Positions 35,827 through 46,622 of a stretch of DNA of 64,000 nt are shown here, in pieces. A model generated the notes under the pieces. That model saw only the letters and a program-made list of their open reading frames with translations. It was not told the origin of the DNA and made no database searches. A program made the translations under genes and the position numbers. Source of the stretch: Mariannaea sp. PMI_226 (Eukaryota; Ascomycota; Sordariomycetes; Hypocreales; Nectriaceae); assembly GCA_024336345.1 (NCBI GenBank), contig JANFOG010000004.1, positions 620,001-684,000 of the forward strand. Direction: 5' to 3'. The first letter of the stretch is position 1. Each line of letters opens with the position of its first letter.

Positions 35827-37323
35827 TTAGCTCGCCTTCCCATCACGTACTTCATCCACCGCTTTTGCTGGCTCTTCGACCTTTCGCTTCGTGCCAACAG
35901 TGTATAAACCACCGGCACTAAATACAATGATGGCTCCGACCATGGTACCCGGTGCGAGGCGGTTACCGAATAGCCAAATACTCAAGAGAAGGCTAACAAG
36001 TTTCCTTATGTTTAACACAATAGTCACGGTTAAGGCAGTCGAGAGAGCCGCTAATAGATTGACGCCACGAATGCATGCATACTGGGTCAGGACGTTGGTG
36101 ACGAGATAAATGAGTTGGCTCGGAATTGGAAGCATGTCAGATACAATGCTCAAAGGACCAGGAAATTGCATGGGGGTACTCGTGGACAGGTGAGCCAAGT
36201 TTCGAACCATAGAGGGGGCAAATGGTATGAATAGGGGAAGTGATAAGGCGTGAGAATAGAAGAGATTCTCCCTCCATTGAGGTCCGTATATGACGTACGT
36301 GGCCTCGGTGTAGAGGCCCATGATAGCGGATAGTATTTGCGCAACGAAGAGGATGATAAGGCCAGTACTGAATGCCGGTCGACCACTCTTCTCTGCCGAT
36401 CCCTAAAGGTTTGTCAGAATACCTGAAGGGTGTGGAGGAAAAGTAATAGATTAGAAAGCTATCGAGCGACTTGCCTTGGCTTGAGCATCCGACCACGCAG
36501 CCATGATGACACCTAGAGTCAGCAGAATAACGGCGATTATCTGCATCCGCGTATATCTCTTGCCATAGAGGTATCCAGCAGCCATGGTAGTGATACTTCC
36601 TCCGGAGCGAAGAATAATGTGGACAGGTACCGAGATGTCGTAGCTGAAAGCGTGGTTGTTTAGGACATTAATGGTGAAGAAGAGAATGATGTTGACGATC
36701 CAGCGTCGAAGGGGGACCTTGTTTGGAGCAAGACCAAAGGAACCATTCCGGTCATATTGAGCAATATAGCCGGTGACAGCCACGAAGAGAAATTGCACGA
36801 AGGTCAAAAGCGTTCCTGCGAGAATAGTCAGCTTAAGTATCTTTTTTTCCTTTATGGTTCATGTTTATGAGCCAAGATGGGGCAGGACATGCCGCTTGAA
36901 GGCTCAAAACTAGATGCTAGTTAGCGCAAAAAAAAAAAAAAAAAAAATCCAGGCAATAGAAGTCATATGGACGTGGTGATGTTGGAGGAACTAGAGGCGG
37001 GACTCACTTAATGATGGCTTCTAGAGCATAAACCTAAGAGATGGTGGTCAATCCTTGCACAAGCCAACGCGAAGGTTGCAAAGACATACATTGGAGCAGC
37101 AACCGCCAAAAATCAGGCTAAGCATGACAGCTGCAGAGACCAGAGAGGGACCCATCTCATGAGCGAAACGCTGTGCGAACGACTGGCTAGAGTCAGGCTC
37201 CATGGTGTCCAGCTGGCCAAGGCGTTTGCCCGTCATGTCAGGAGAGGCCGCGACCTGGTTTGCAAGGACTGGAACTCGAGCGTCGCGCGTGGCCTTTCTC
37301 TGCCGGAGTTGTACTTTCGACAT
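35827..37323 (-). CDS. YEA4: YEA4-type UDP-N-acetylglucosamine transporter
   Basis: This is a multi-pass Golgi/ER nucleotide-sugar transporter of the UAA family, probably supplying UDP-GlcNAc for chitin or glycan synthesis. Five exons on the minus strand are 37323-37090, 37033-37008, a 17-nt microexon 36909-36893, 36815-36475 and 36402-35827; together 397 aa in exact frame. Family landmarks are present in order: LIFGGCCSNVYALEAI, FEPSSGTLLTFVQFLFV, SVPVHIILRSGGSITTM, GKRYTRMQI, WRENLFYSHALSLPLF, VTNVLTQYACIRGVN and TIVLNIRKLVSLLLS. The microexon supplies FEPSS; without it the frame and the conserved link to GTLLTF are lost. Introns 3 and 4 start with GC (donors AGCG/GCATGT and AAG/GCAAGT) instead of GT. 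A start further upstream at 37428 is possible but less likely. Confidence 0.9.
36928..36947 (-). promoter_or_regulatory. T20 tract before the microexon branch site in YEA4 intron 2
   Basis: On the coding strand a run of 20 T residues is followed by GCGCTAACTAGCATCTAG and then the 17-nt microexon. It lies just upstream of the CTAAC branch site and could strengthen recognition of the tiny exon. A homopolymer this long may also vary between strains or be miscounted. Confidence 0.6.
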
Positions 37324-39166
37324 CTCCCCAAGTACGTCAGAGGGGAGATGTGTCAAGAGAAAAGGGAGAGGAGAGTAAACGGGATATGGCGATAAAAGGT
37401 ATGGACTGCGGCTGTATGCAGGGCCCAAAAAAGAACTAACCCAGGGGCACGGGATTGAACGAGCAAGAGGGCGATGGACACAGACAGAGGGTCAGAGAGG
37501 GACAGCACTTGGCATCCGCCCAGCACCCAACCTTGCAAGGATGCGTGTGTGCGTCTGGAGTACGAGGTACAATGCAGTAACTGGGCCTTGAAGTGATGTG
37601 TGGTCAGGATGCGAGTGATTTGAATCCATGACAATTTACAAATTTAGTGACTGGGTCAAGTGGCCAACCTCCGAAAGGACACGCTAAGTAGTGAGAGCGA
37701 CCCGATAACCAACGTCACCTCGAATCAAGCGCCCACAGCGTTTGACCTGCCAGACTGTGCCGCCCCTCCCCCTCCCCTGGGGCACCCCTGAGGATAATAA
37801 CCCTTCGGGTCTCCTCCACCCCACTCCCTTCCCGTATTCCCCAATCCACTAATCAGCACACTGTGCATAGGTATGATACTCCTCCATGCTTCGTATAAGG
37901 TAAGGTGCCTCACTTCCATATTATTAATGTCTGTACCTGGGCACAGGTAGGGAGAGTCCCATCGTTAAGCTTCATATTTAAAAGGCAGGGTATGCCCAGT
38001 CTCGGTGTGATCATGGAATAGTATTCTTTTCGCCATCAATGCACGGCCGCACTAACAACTTTCTTTTTTCGCAGCGGTTTTCCGTTGCATCTTCTTGTAA
38101 ACTTTGTGCAAAGCGAACCCTGCCTTTCGGGCGACCTCGCTATCTGCAGCACGGAAGGGTTGAACAGTGGAAGGATTCGTTGAATCATCACAGGTAATTT
38201 TGACACCATATCCAAATACCCTACTTTGGTACCTACCTCGGTGCCTATGTCGTAAGGGCCTCGTAGGTACGTTGGGTAAGTCTATCATCAACAAAGTGCC
38301 CTGCCATGCCCGGGTGATGCAGACACATAATTCCTCAAGGAGCCCTACGTAATGCTTTTGCCCTTGCATATTTCTACTCTGCTAAGGACAGAAACCTCTG
38401 TTTACTCTCCTGATTCGTCAACAGCGCTCAAGGCGGTTTCTCTTCATTGACAAAGTACTACACGAATGCAGTGTTACAACTTCATATCGGCACCTTTCTG
38501 TATCAGGTACCTAGGTAGGGAAGATACCTTATGTAGATACAGTAAGATAAGATCCATAAGGTAGTTATACACCGATAAGTACCTGGTTCCTGGTTCCTGT
38601 ACCGAGCATTCGTGTCCCTGTTATACTTTCTCCCTTCGCTTCCTCTGCCATTCATATTTTACATCACGAACTTCCAGCTTCTGATCTGAAGGGTATTTCT
38701 TTCTTGGATTCTCATAGTTTCTTCTTCTTATTTGGTTCCTGCTACACGTCGCGAACAACGCCGTCCCAAGCGCGTACGTCCGTTGCACATCGCGAGTCCA
38801 CCGCCTGTGTAGGCTGGTTGGCACATCGCCATCCTCTCTCCGACCTGGCACCAGGCCACTCCCGTTGGCATCGTCTCCATGTCATTTAGTATCCATCGAC
38901 ATAGTTGTCGGTCGTCTGGTCTCTTCTAAATAATAATTGACTGCACATGGTTCGTAACCGCTCGCTCTGCATCCCGGGAAACTCCTTCCCCCTCACAATG
39001 TCTCTTTTTTTTTTTTTGGAGCAGAACAAGTCCAGCCTCCCACCAACAAGGTAGTCATTGGCCTTCCCGGGCTGCCTCGGTTGTGCATATCCCCGTCCAG
39101 GCAAATCACCGTTTGAAACCACCCACGTTTTCAGTCACCTGTGAGATGAACGCCGTTGGTCCTGGT
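37324..39166. other. intergenic region, possible small or non-coding transcript
   Basis: This 1.84-kb stretch carries the YEA4 promoter side. At 38,580-38,760 there is a CT-rich, leader-like stretch, but no long frame follows it. Motifs of the AGGTACCTAGGTAGG type lie near 38,505-38,520, and a T13 run at about 39,007. A minus-strand frame at 38052-38369 with a Lys/Arg-rich end is discussed in the findings. Nothing here is firmly coding. Confidence 0.5.
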
Positions 39167-41055
39167 CTAGAGTGCCGAGAAGACGAAAAGCTAGAGTCCC
39201 TTGGTCAGTTGCCATCTTGATCTAACATTCACTGTATCCCCCAAACTCACATTGTTCGTCGCCGCAATGGCGATGCTATCTTCAAATGGATGCCAGCTCA
39301 TGTGCAAAATCTTCTTGTTGAAATCGATCTGGTCCGCATCGGTTTCCTTTCGCATCCGCTGACCCTGTCCGCCAGGGCTTCCCGCCCGCGAGCCACCCTT
39401 CTTACCGTTGGCCGTTGGACTCGTCGAGGAATTGATCGGTGTAGGTACTCCAACCTTCTTTGCCTTGAAAGCCGACTTGTCAGCTTGCAAGACAACTTCG
39501 ACTTCCTTATCTGGGTCTGAAGGGTAGATCATGAAGTTATTGTTGTAGCTTCCAGTCATGACATTTTTGGCATCTCCCGAAAACACCACCTCGAATTTGT
39601 CGAAAATGCTGTCGTTCTCGTACGTGTCGCACAATCGCGGTCGCAGGTGCTCATGGATGGGTATTGTCTTGACAGGCTGTCGCTCCATGTTGATATCCCA
39701 GATCTTGACGGTGAGATAGTCACGGGAGAGAATATATCGACCGTCGTAAGAGAATCGAACATCGGAGATAGAGGAAATGATTTCAGAGAAGAAAGACCTT
39801 GATGATGGATCCTCTTCTTGTTCGAACACTATCATCATCGCGTCAGTAGAAGCTTCGCTGGCAATACACAATAAAGAAACTAGAAAACATTTAGAAAACA
39901 TTTGGAAGGAGACGAACGTTTCGCGTGTTGGTCACACAGGGCACTCTCTCGCATATCCGCGAGCTTTATAGTGCCCTTTGAGCTGGCGTACATGAACCAG
40001 TTGCAACTGAGCGGGTGAAACTCTGCGGCGGTTATGACCTCAGTCAGCTCCTCCATGTTCGCCGGCTTGATATCAACGATGTTGAAGCTTTGATCCTGAA
40101 TGTTCAGGTTCCAAAGGTTAATTCGAAGATCGTCGCTACTAATGAACGTCTCTCCATCACTGTTGACAGAAATGCTATTGATGTGGTAGGCGTGTGCATT
40201 GGCGTAGGTTCGGCGCGGCACGGCAGCGACGACGGTATCATGGTGTGTGAGTCTGGGTAGCTTCAGATCGGCGGCGTTGCGAAATGGGTGAGAAGGGAGG
40301 GGTCGAGCAGCACCGCCGCCACCAGCGAGATTGCCAGGGGTAAGGTCGTGGGAGAGATTGTTTTCCGCGACAACTTTGAGTGACTTCTCGAAGACTTTCC
40401 AGAGCTTGATAGTCTTGTCATTGGTGGATAGCAGATAATGAGAGGCGTTTTGTCGACGGCACCACTTGATCTTGTTGATCTTTTCTTCAATTTCAAGTGA
40501 CTTTAAATAGTCGAACTCGGGCTCATGGGATTGAAACTCGGTATGGAACTTGTACTCGCAAGTTTTCTTCTGTGGGGTTGTTAGAGAGGATATGCAAGGG
40601 ACACTCTTGGTATTATGCAGGCAGCAGATGCAGAGCCTACGTTGAAGGTGATTGCGAGGTTTGTTTGGAAGGATAACGTACCGTCTCATTTCTTTCAAAC
40701 AACACAACGCGCCCACCTTTATCTCCTGTTGCAAGGTAGTTGCCCGTGTGGTCAAACTCGACCGTTGAGATGATGTCAGCTGTTTTAGGAAGAGAAGCGG
40801 TCAGTTCTTGATCGGCAACAAAACACCCCTGGGTAAACGAGGGACATACCTTCAGTGATGTCCTCAACATCACCTTTGTCGCCAAAGCATCTGCGAGTGA
40901 ATGATCAGCATAATGGAATATACAAAAGAATAAGTGAGGAATAAGAAAAAAAAAAGGAAAAGAAAAAACGAAACAAAAAGAAATCAAGAAACATGACGCG
41001 GGGTAACGTACTGGGTGAACTTCCACGTGGGGGAGTTCGCTTCGCTATCGACCAT
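39167..41055 (-). CDS. CDC55: PP2A regulatory B subunit (B55/CDC55)
   Basis: This WD40-propeller subunit targets protein phosphatase 2A to substrates in mitotic control, septation and stress signalling. Six exons on the minus strand (41055-41012, 40890-40850, 40779-40682, 40569-39918, 39828-39251, 39190-39167) give 478 aa in exact frame. Recognisable parts include [20 protein letters not shown] at the start, [20 protein letters not shown], the propeller segment [69 protein letters not shown] and the canonical end [20 protein letters not shown]. Inserts after [10 protein letters not shown] and before [11 protein letters not shown] are normal for filamentous fungi. The last exon is only 24 nt (LFVFSAL plus stop), after a 60-bp intron. 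Confidence 0.96.
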
Positions 41056-43241
41056 TTTTGGTGAGCAACGACAGCGGGGTTGCAATTATGTACCAGGGGG
41101 ATATCCAGAGATGTCAAGAAGAGGAAGGAACGGCGATGTTCAAGTGACAGTGAAGGTCAGGAAGGGAAAATAGAAACAGGAGCACAAGATGTTTGCTGGG
41201 GTGAGGAGTAGCGAAGGTGAGGTGAGAGGGCGGAAGGATATGATCGGGAGCAAAGCTAGAGTAGGACACGCCTCGTCTTTGCAGCAAGGATGCTATGTTG
41301 ATTTGACCACTGTGATGATGATGGTGGTGGTGGTGGTATGGCGATATTGTTCTGCGTCCGACAAAGAGTGTGGACAGTATTCGGCGATCGGGTTTGTGTG
41401 GAGGTGGAAGCGGCGGTTGATGAAAGATGCCTACGAACGTGTGAGGTGGTCGTGGGTGTGGCTTGAGGCTTTAGGTGAGGTGGGCGAGCGCGAGGGCAGC
41501 AAGAAGCTAGCAGCAAACGCAATAGCAGCAGTAGCAAGCCGGCGGCAGCGGAGGCGAAGGTGGAGGCGACGACAAGAAGAGATGGGCGACAAAGCGGTTG
41601 TCGAAGTGTCGGTCAGATCAGTACACTCGCCGAAGGAGGGGAGGGAGAGCGAGAGTATGAATGCCAGGGGACGCCGCTTCGGGAGGAGGAGAAGTCGAAG
41701 TGGTCGAAAGTGGCGGAGATTTGGGGCAAGAGACGTGACGCAGCAAGGCTCATGGACGAGGTGCAAGATTGATTTTGGGATGGGACGGGGAACACCTCAG
41801 GTGTAATGGGGTTCGTGCTGGGCTCGATGAGGCGTGAGGTGCGGGCGGGTGCTTTGGACTTGGCTTGGTTGGGTGTGTGGAGTGCCAGCTGGTTTGGTGA
41901 GGTGAGGAGAAGCTGAGGCTGCAAGTCGACCGTTAGCAGACAGGGTACCACAAGCTGCTTTGACATGAGCTTGGAATACCTGAGCCCATATCTGAAGTAC
42001 CTAAAAACCTGCTTTTGTGGACTCGTTGGTGCTATAGAGGTACCTTGGGTACCCAAAGCCATCGAGAGATACCCCGCCACATAATTGGGACCTAAGGGAA
42101 TGCTCACATCACCTGCACACAAGCAGGTACTTGTCCACCAATACCTACAAGTATATGGTAGAAGTGTGCCATCTTTAGGTAGCTCATGTAGGTATCTAAT
42201 AATCAGGCTCCCTCGAGCTAATTGCTGAAGCTCCAGAAAAAGACCAGCAGCCCAAGCAAGTAGTCAAACGGAGCACACATATCATCGCATCATCGCAGCC
42301 TTTAGGTGTCAAGCAAGGCCCACTGCAGTACACCCTATTGCTTGAAGCGCAAATGCAGCAGGGTGACGAATAACAAACTAGACACACCCACATCTGCACT
42401 TCCAAAGCAGTGCTGGTGATGCCTTGGAGCAGGATCATTCTTCTAGTTCCAGAGACACGTTACCCATCACTGCTGGTTTAGGCCTGCCTGTCTGTCACAA
42501 TACGGGTTAGACTGAGGTAACAGCGGGGTTAGAGGCTCCCCCCCCGCTGACAAGCCGATAACCTGACGCAGACTTTAGATCAACAGCTCTGTTTCGCCTC
42601 ACTTCGTCTCTCTCACTACAAAGGCTTATTTGCTATCTCTTAGATTCCAAAGGTGGCAAAGAGTCACTAGATTAGCTTGGATGAAAACGACATCTATCAT
42701 TGAGCTCCTGACAAGCTATTGTGCTTTAGGGTAACTTGGCACGTGAGCAATACCATTTGCGGTGCCAACATTGGAAAATAAATATTAGGTAAGGTAGCAT
42801 AGTACATCTGGCAGTGAAACACAGGTTATAGCGAACAGAGCGAACAGAGCTGGCCATGTGCCTATTACAGATCTGGGGTGAAAGTTCAATGGTTAGTGAA
42901 GTAGGTTATCAGTGAAGGTACTTCATGAACAGGGGCCAGTCTGAACTTGGGGGCCCCCGAGGCATGTGCAAATCGCCGCCGTCTGGCGCCCGGTGCCAAG
43001 GTGCTCGACCTCGGCCTTGCAGCCGGATCCGCACCCGCTCGCCCGCTACTCGTCCAAAATGCGTGTTGGCGATGTGCATACTTGGGTAATTGCAACTTGC
43101 ACTGTCTAGCTAAACCTCGACAGGATGACAGTCCTGGTAGCGAATGCCCACACATAACCCCTTTCCAATATCTATTCAAACCTTCTTCTTGCCTGATCGG
43201 GCTTTGAGCTGTCATCTTCCAACCTACCCCCGCTCTACACA
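41056..43241. promoter_or_regulatory. divergent intergenic region with long GC-rich CDC55 leader
   Basis: This 2.19-kb stretch lies between head-to-head genes. From about 41,056 to 41,900 it is purine-rich on the plus strand with GATGATGATGGTGGTGGTGG near 41,316, and it has open frames on both strands that look like composition effects in a long CDC55 leader. The palindromic pair GGTACCTTGGGTACC lies at about 42,040-42,055. No gene is supported. Confidence 0.5.
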
Positions 43242-44141
43242 ATGGCTCACGATAACAATGCGGGAAAGAGGACCGAAAGCGGCAAAGGCAAGGAGAAGGA
43301 TACATCTACCGGGAACTTGCAATCCATCACCGACCGTATTCAAGCCTCCGGAAGACTAGCCCTCAAGGCTGCGACTGGCGGCCCAGACTTCTCCACAAGC
43401 CAGACTGGAGAAAAAGGCACACCAAGTTTCAGCACCATCGACAAGTCCTCGTCAGTAGCCGGGGAAGCATCATCCCAAAGAGGGCACTCCTCAGTGCTTG
43501 AATCTTCTATACGGCTGCAGCCAACATTAGAATCTAGTGCGGCATCTCGAGAATTCAGCAACTTTGCTGAGGCTGAACCATTACCTCTTGGTATTGAACC
43601 ACATCTTCCTCATCACCTTACTCCTTTTCATCAGATTCACCACCCAAGCCCGTCAATTGCTGAGCAAGAAAGAGAGGATGGTGGGGCTGTTTTGGATCTG
43701 CTCGATGGACCTTCCGACGAACTCGACGCGGTATTGATGGGAACGCAAGTTGATATAACTAATGACAATGATGATCTCGACCCTTTGACAGTGGCCAAAC
43801 TCAGGGATGCTCTCTTCGACTCATCGCATTTGGAATCTCGTTGGGATGACATGCTCAACTTCACCCCAGACTTCCTTCGTCCAAGCTCTTCAGCGGAAGA
43901 CACGCTTCTCCATATGGGAACTTCAGACCCAGAGGAGGCACGAAGTATATGGTTGCACCAATGGAGCGATGTACTCTCCTCTTACACCGACCAAGTGTGG
44001 GGAGATCTCGGGGACTTAGTGACAGATGCAAGAAAAGAAGTTGAAGACTTGACCTCCAACAGGATCGCCCGCGAAGGCCATCCAGAGACGAAGGCATTGG
44101 ATCGACTGAGACAGATCCTAGCCCATGTTAGAGGGCATTAG
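43242..44141 (+). CDS. hypothetical protein, acidic C-terminal Trp-containing region
   Basis: This single-exon frame of 299 aa starts MAHDNNAGKRTESGKGKEKD. The first half is Ser/Thr-rich and probably disordered. From about residue 140 it becomes acidic and ordered-looking: LDLLDGPSDELDAVLMGTQV, KLRDALFDSSHLESRWDDML, then IWLHQWSDVLSSYTDQVWGD followed by LGDLVTDARKEVEDL and a C-terminal helix ALDRLRQILAHVRGH. Codon use and the lack of internal stops support coding. I do not recognise the family. The Trp/Leu-rich helix could be a protein-binding motif, but no function can be stated. It lies 672 bp before the secreted Cys-rich protein on the same strand. Confidence 0.75.
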   Translation: MAHDNNAGKRTESGKGKEKDTSTGNLQSITDRIQASGRLALKAATGGPDFSTSQTGEKGTPSFSTIDKSSSVAGEASSQRGHSSVLESSIRLQPTLESSAASREFSNFAEAEPLPLGIEPHLPHHLTPFHQIHHPSPSIAEQEREDGGAVLDLLDGPSDELDAVLMGTQVDITNDNDDLDPLTVAKLRDALFDSSHLESRWDDMLNFTPDFLRPSSSAEDTLLHMGTSDPEEARSIWLHQWSDVLSSYTDQVWGDLGDLVTDARKEVEDLTSNRIAREGHPETKALDRLRQILAHVRGH

Positions 44142-44813
44142 TCAACTCCATTAACGGCGAACCAGTTAAGATCATAGCCGCGTGCACACATTGACTTTTA
44201 TTATCCCTCTTCACCATGGGCATGAATTTTAAGGCCATGTTGGCCGGCCTCAATGCGCTGGCTAATATGTACATGGTGGACTCGTGTGGATTGCGGGGTT
44301 GCTCCGACAACTGACCCAACTACCAATGACATCATTCCACGCCTGGTCCCAGCCCCCCTTCCTCGACGGACAAATGAGCAGAGGGAGACCAGAGAGGGCC
44401 TACAGAAACCCATGCATGCTTGTGCAGACTACTATGTACTATTATTGTCAGTTCAGTACGACTCTGTTCTCCGTACCCATCGGGTTGCATATCATACTAG
44501 ACCCCTGTTCTCTGAGACGACCCCAGAGGAGCATGGCCAGAAGTACTTAGTAGAGAAATAAAGAAGCCGCCCTAGCATCATCCAATGGTTTGTCAACATT
44601 TGCCTCAACTGCCAAATAGTAAAATCCATTTATTGCCTTCGCTCACCCATTTCATCTTATCTGCCTTCGTCTTCCAGGGCATATTTCTGCAAAGGAAGTA
44701 CGGAGCACACCCTGTGATACCTCTTGTTGGCTCGTCACCCGCCCCCAGCCTCTCCACACCATCTTGGCGCCTCGAAAGTCTCTTCTCACCTCCACCACTC
44801 TCAAATCATCACG
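44142..44813. promoter_or_regulatory. promoter region of the secreted Cys-rich gene
   Basis: This 672-bp stretch lies between two same-strand genes. Overlapping short frames around 44.25-44.56 kb have no supporting features. A CT-rich segment at about 44,740-44,813 leads into the next start codon. Confidence 0.5.
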
Positions 44814-45557
44814 ATGCGCCGAGGTTGGCTGGAGCTGACGCTGCTTGTAGCTCAGCTACAGCTAGCCACTGCTTTTATTCCAGAAGCAACGGCGACATCC
44901 ACATATGGATCTGCGACTACGGCCGTTCTGGTGGGAAGAGCAGACACTTGCCCATCCAATACATTCCAGTGCTCTCAGGACCTCGGTGAGAAATTCAATG
45001 GCATCTGTTGTCAGGATGGACAGTCGTGCGCTCTTGATAGCGACAACAACCCCGCTTGCTGCCCATCTGGGTGAGTGCCCTTTCGCATCTTCGTCTTCTT
45101 TTGGAGCAGGAACTGACTTGCCTTCAGCGCCGTGTGCACCGGAACAGCGCCCGCCTCGGCAACCGGCCAGCCAACCGCACCAGCATCCTTTGTATCGAAC
45201 GACTATTTCTCATTCCCCTACGCCCCGACATCTTACCACGATAGCGACGAGTGCCGATCCGCAGTCACTGACTGCTCAGAAAACTACCATGTGTGTCTGA
45301 CATACCTCGAGAGTGGCGGTTCATTTGGTGTAACCGTTGCCGTGCCTGGTGGTGGAGGAACTACTGTTGCAGGAGGAGGAACCATCACCGGCACGTCAGC
45401 TACTTCTATTTGTTCTAGCCTAAGCTCACAGGCGTGTTCCAAGCTCGAGGCTACCTCATGCGCCAAGTTTGGTTCAGCTGCTCCCGTTGCCTCTAGAGTC
45501 GATTGGTTACTCGCTGCGTTCAGCGTTACACTAAGTCTCTTCGTCATTAATGCTTAG
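44814..45557 (+). CDS. secreted Cys-rich protein, probably GPI-anchored
   Basis: Two exons (44814-45070, 45128-45557) encode 228 aa. The start MRRGWLELTLLVAQLQLATA is a typical signal peptide, with cleavage probably near ATA/FIP. A Cys-rich module follows: DTCPSNTFQCSQD, NGICCQDGQSCALD and NNPACCPSGAVC, with adjacent CC pairs. The second part has further Cys residues (CRSAVTDCSENYHVCLTYL and SICSSLSSQACSKLEATSC). The C-terminus ends in a hydrophobic tail (WLLAAFSVTLSLFVINA) preceded by small residues, the pattern of a GPI-anchor signal. The protein is probably displayed on the plasma membrane or cell wall. The function is unknown; a surface or host-interaction role is only a guess. An upstream ATG at 44724 would hide the signal peptide and is less likely. 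Confidence 0.85.
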
Positions 45558-46622
45558 TTCACCCGATTGTCGTCATACGAACTCGAGATCTGTCGGCGAA
45601 GGCTATCAATGGCCCTGATATTTTCCTTTCGGGGCACTTCTGAATACCCCTCGGATTAATGATTTAACTTATAGCTAGCCCATGATTTATGGCCTGGGAT
45701 TCCGCCCTCTGTAAATTTTGCGGCTCCGTGTGCGGTCGATAATCAAGCGGTTGCCTAGCTATAACGAATGAACTTATGAATGTGTCTGCTTGGCAATGGT
45801 TTGGCCATGGGACCGAATATCATCTGAATTGATATGTTCTGCATTAGACAATGATTTGGAATTGAAAATTTGGCGTTCTGGTGTGGAATTTGGTTTAATC
45901 CTCAACCTTGTTTCTGCAAATCTGTTGTACATAAGCATAGCCGGATATATGCTGATTTTGATCGAGACATCTGTAGGCTCAAACACCGAATGTAGTTCCA
46001 TGATATAAGCACTTTTGGGGACAAAACTTCACTAGAATTCTGTGACAAACCCTCTTCGAACAAATGCCAAGAAAATGAGAAATTACGTAGTTCTAAGAGG
46101 GTCAATCTGCATTTTTGCTCCATCCGTCCTTCACAAAGATCTAGATCGACTGATATTTCAATTACAGAGTACTACAAGTCAGCACATGATAAATGAATGA
46201 AGAAAGCATAGAAACTCAGTGGCACTGGTAGCGTGGTCCGAATACTTCTCTGGCGGATAGAAAAATCCTCGAAGTAAACCCCGAATATGATGAGCCATTT
46301 GTGGCGAATAACAGCCGTTCATCAAGTAGTTTATACATCGGGCGTCGCATTGGCAGAACAACCAATGTTATTCCCACCATAGTATCATCGATGCTATTTT
46401 AATGCCGCGGCCATTCTATCTATTTCTCTCGAGGGCCATAGCACCAGTTATCAAGGACACCGAGCGTTGTTGATACTAGATAGGCGATTTTTGGGTACCT
46501 CGCTTCATGAAATTCCAATCACATAATCCCCATCATTGCCCTCGTATCTGATTGCCGACGTTCAAGTGTTCAATACTCGCAAATCCATAACTTTTACTTG
46601 AGTTTCAATCGTCTACAAATGG
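45558..46622. other. intergenic region between convergent genes
   Basis: About 1.06 kb between the secreted-protein gene and MSH5, which converge. Short frames on both strands lack coding signals. No repeat or RNA gene is seen. Confidence 0.55.

Noticed and set aside
41189..41806. 205-aa plus-strand frame
   Set aside because: It lies in purine-rich DNA upstream of CDC55, has repetitive Arg/Gly/Ser composition, and overlaps an open frame on the other strand; it is probably leader composition.
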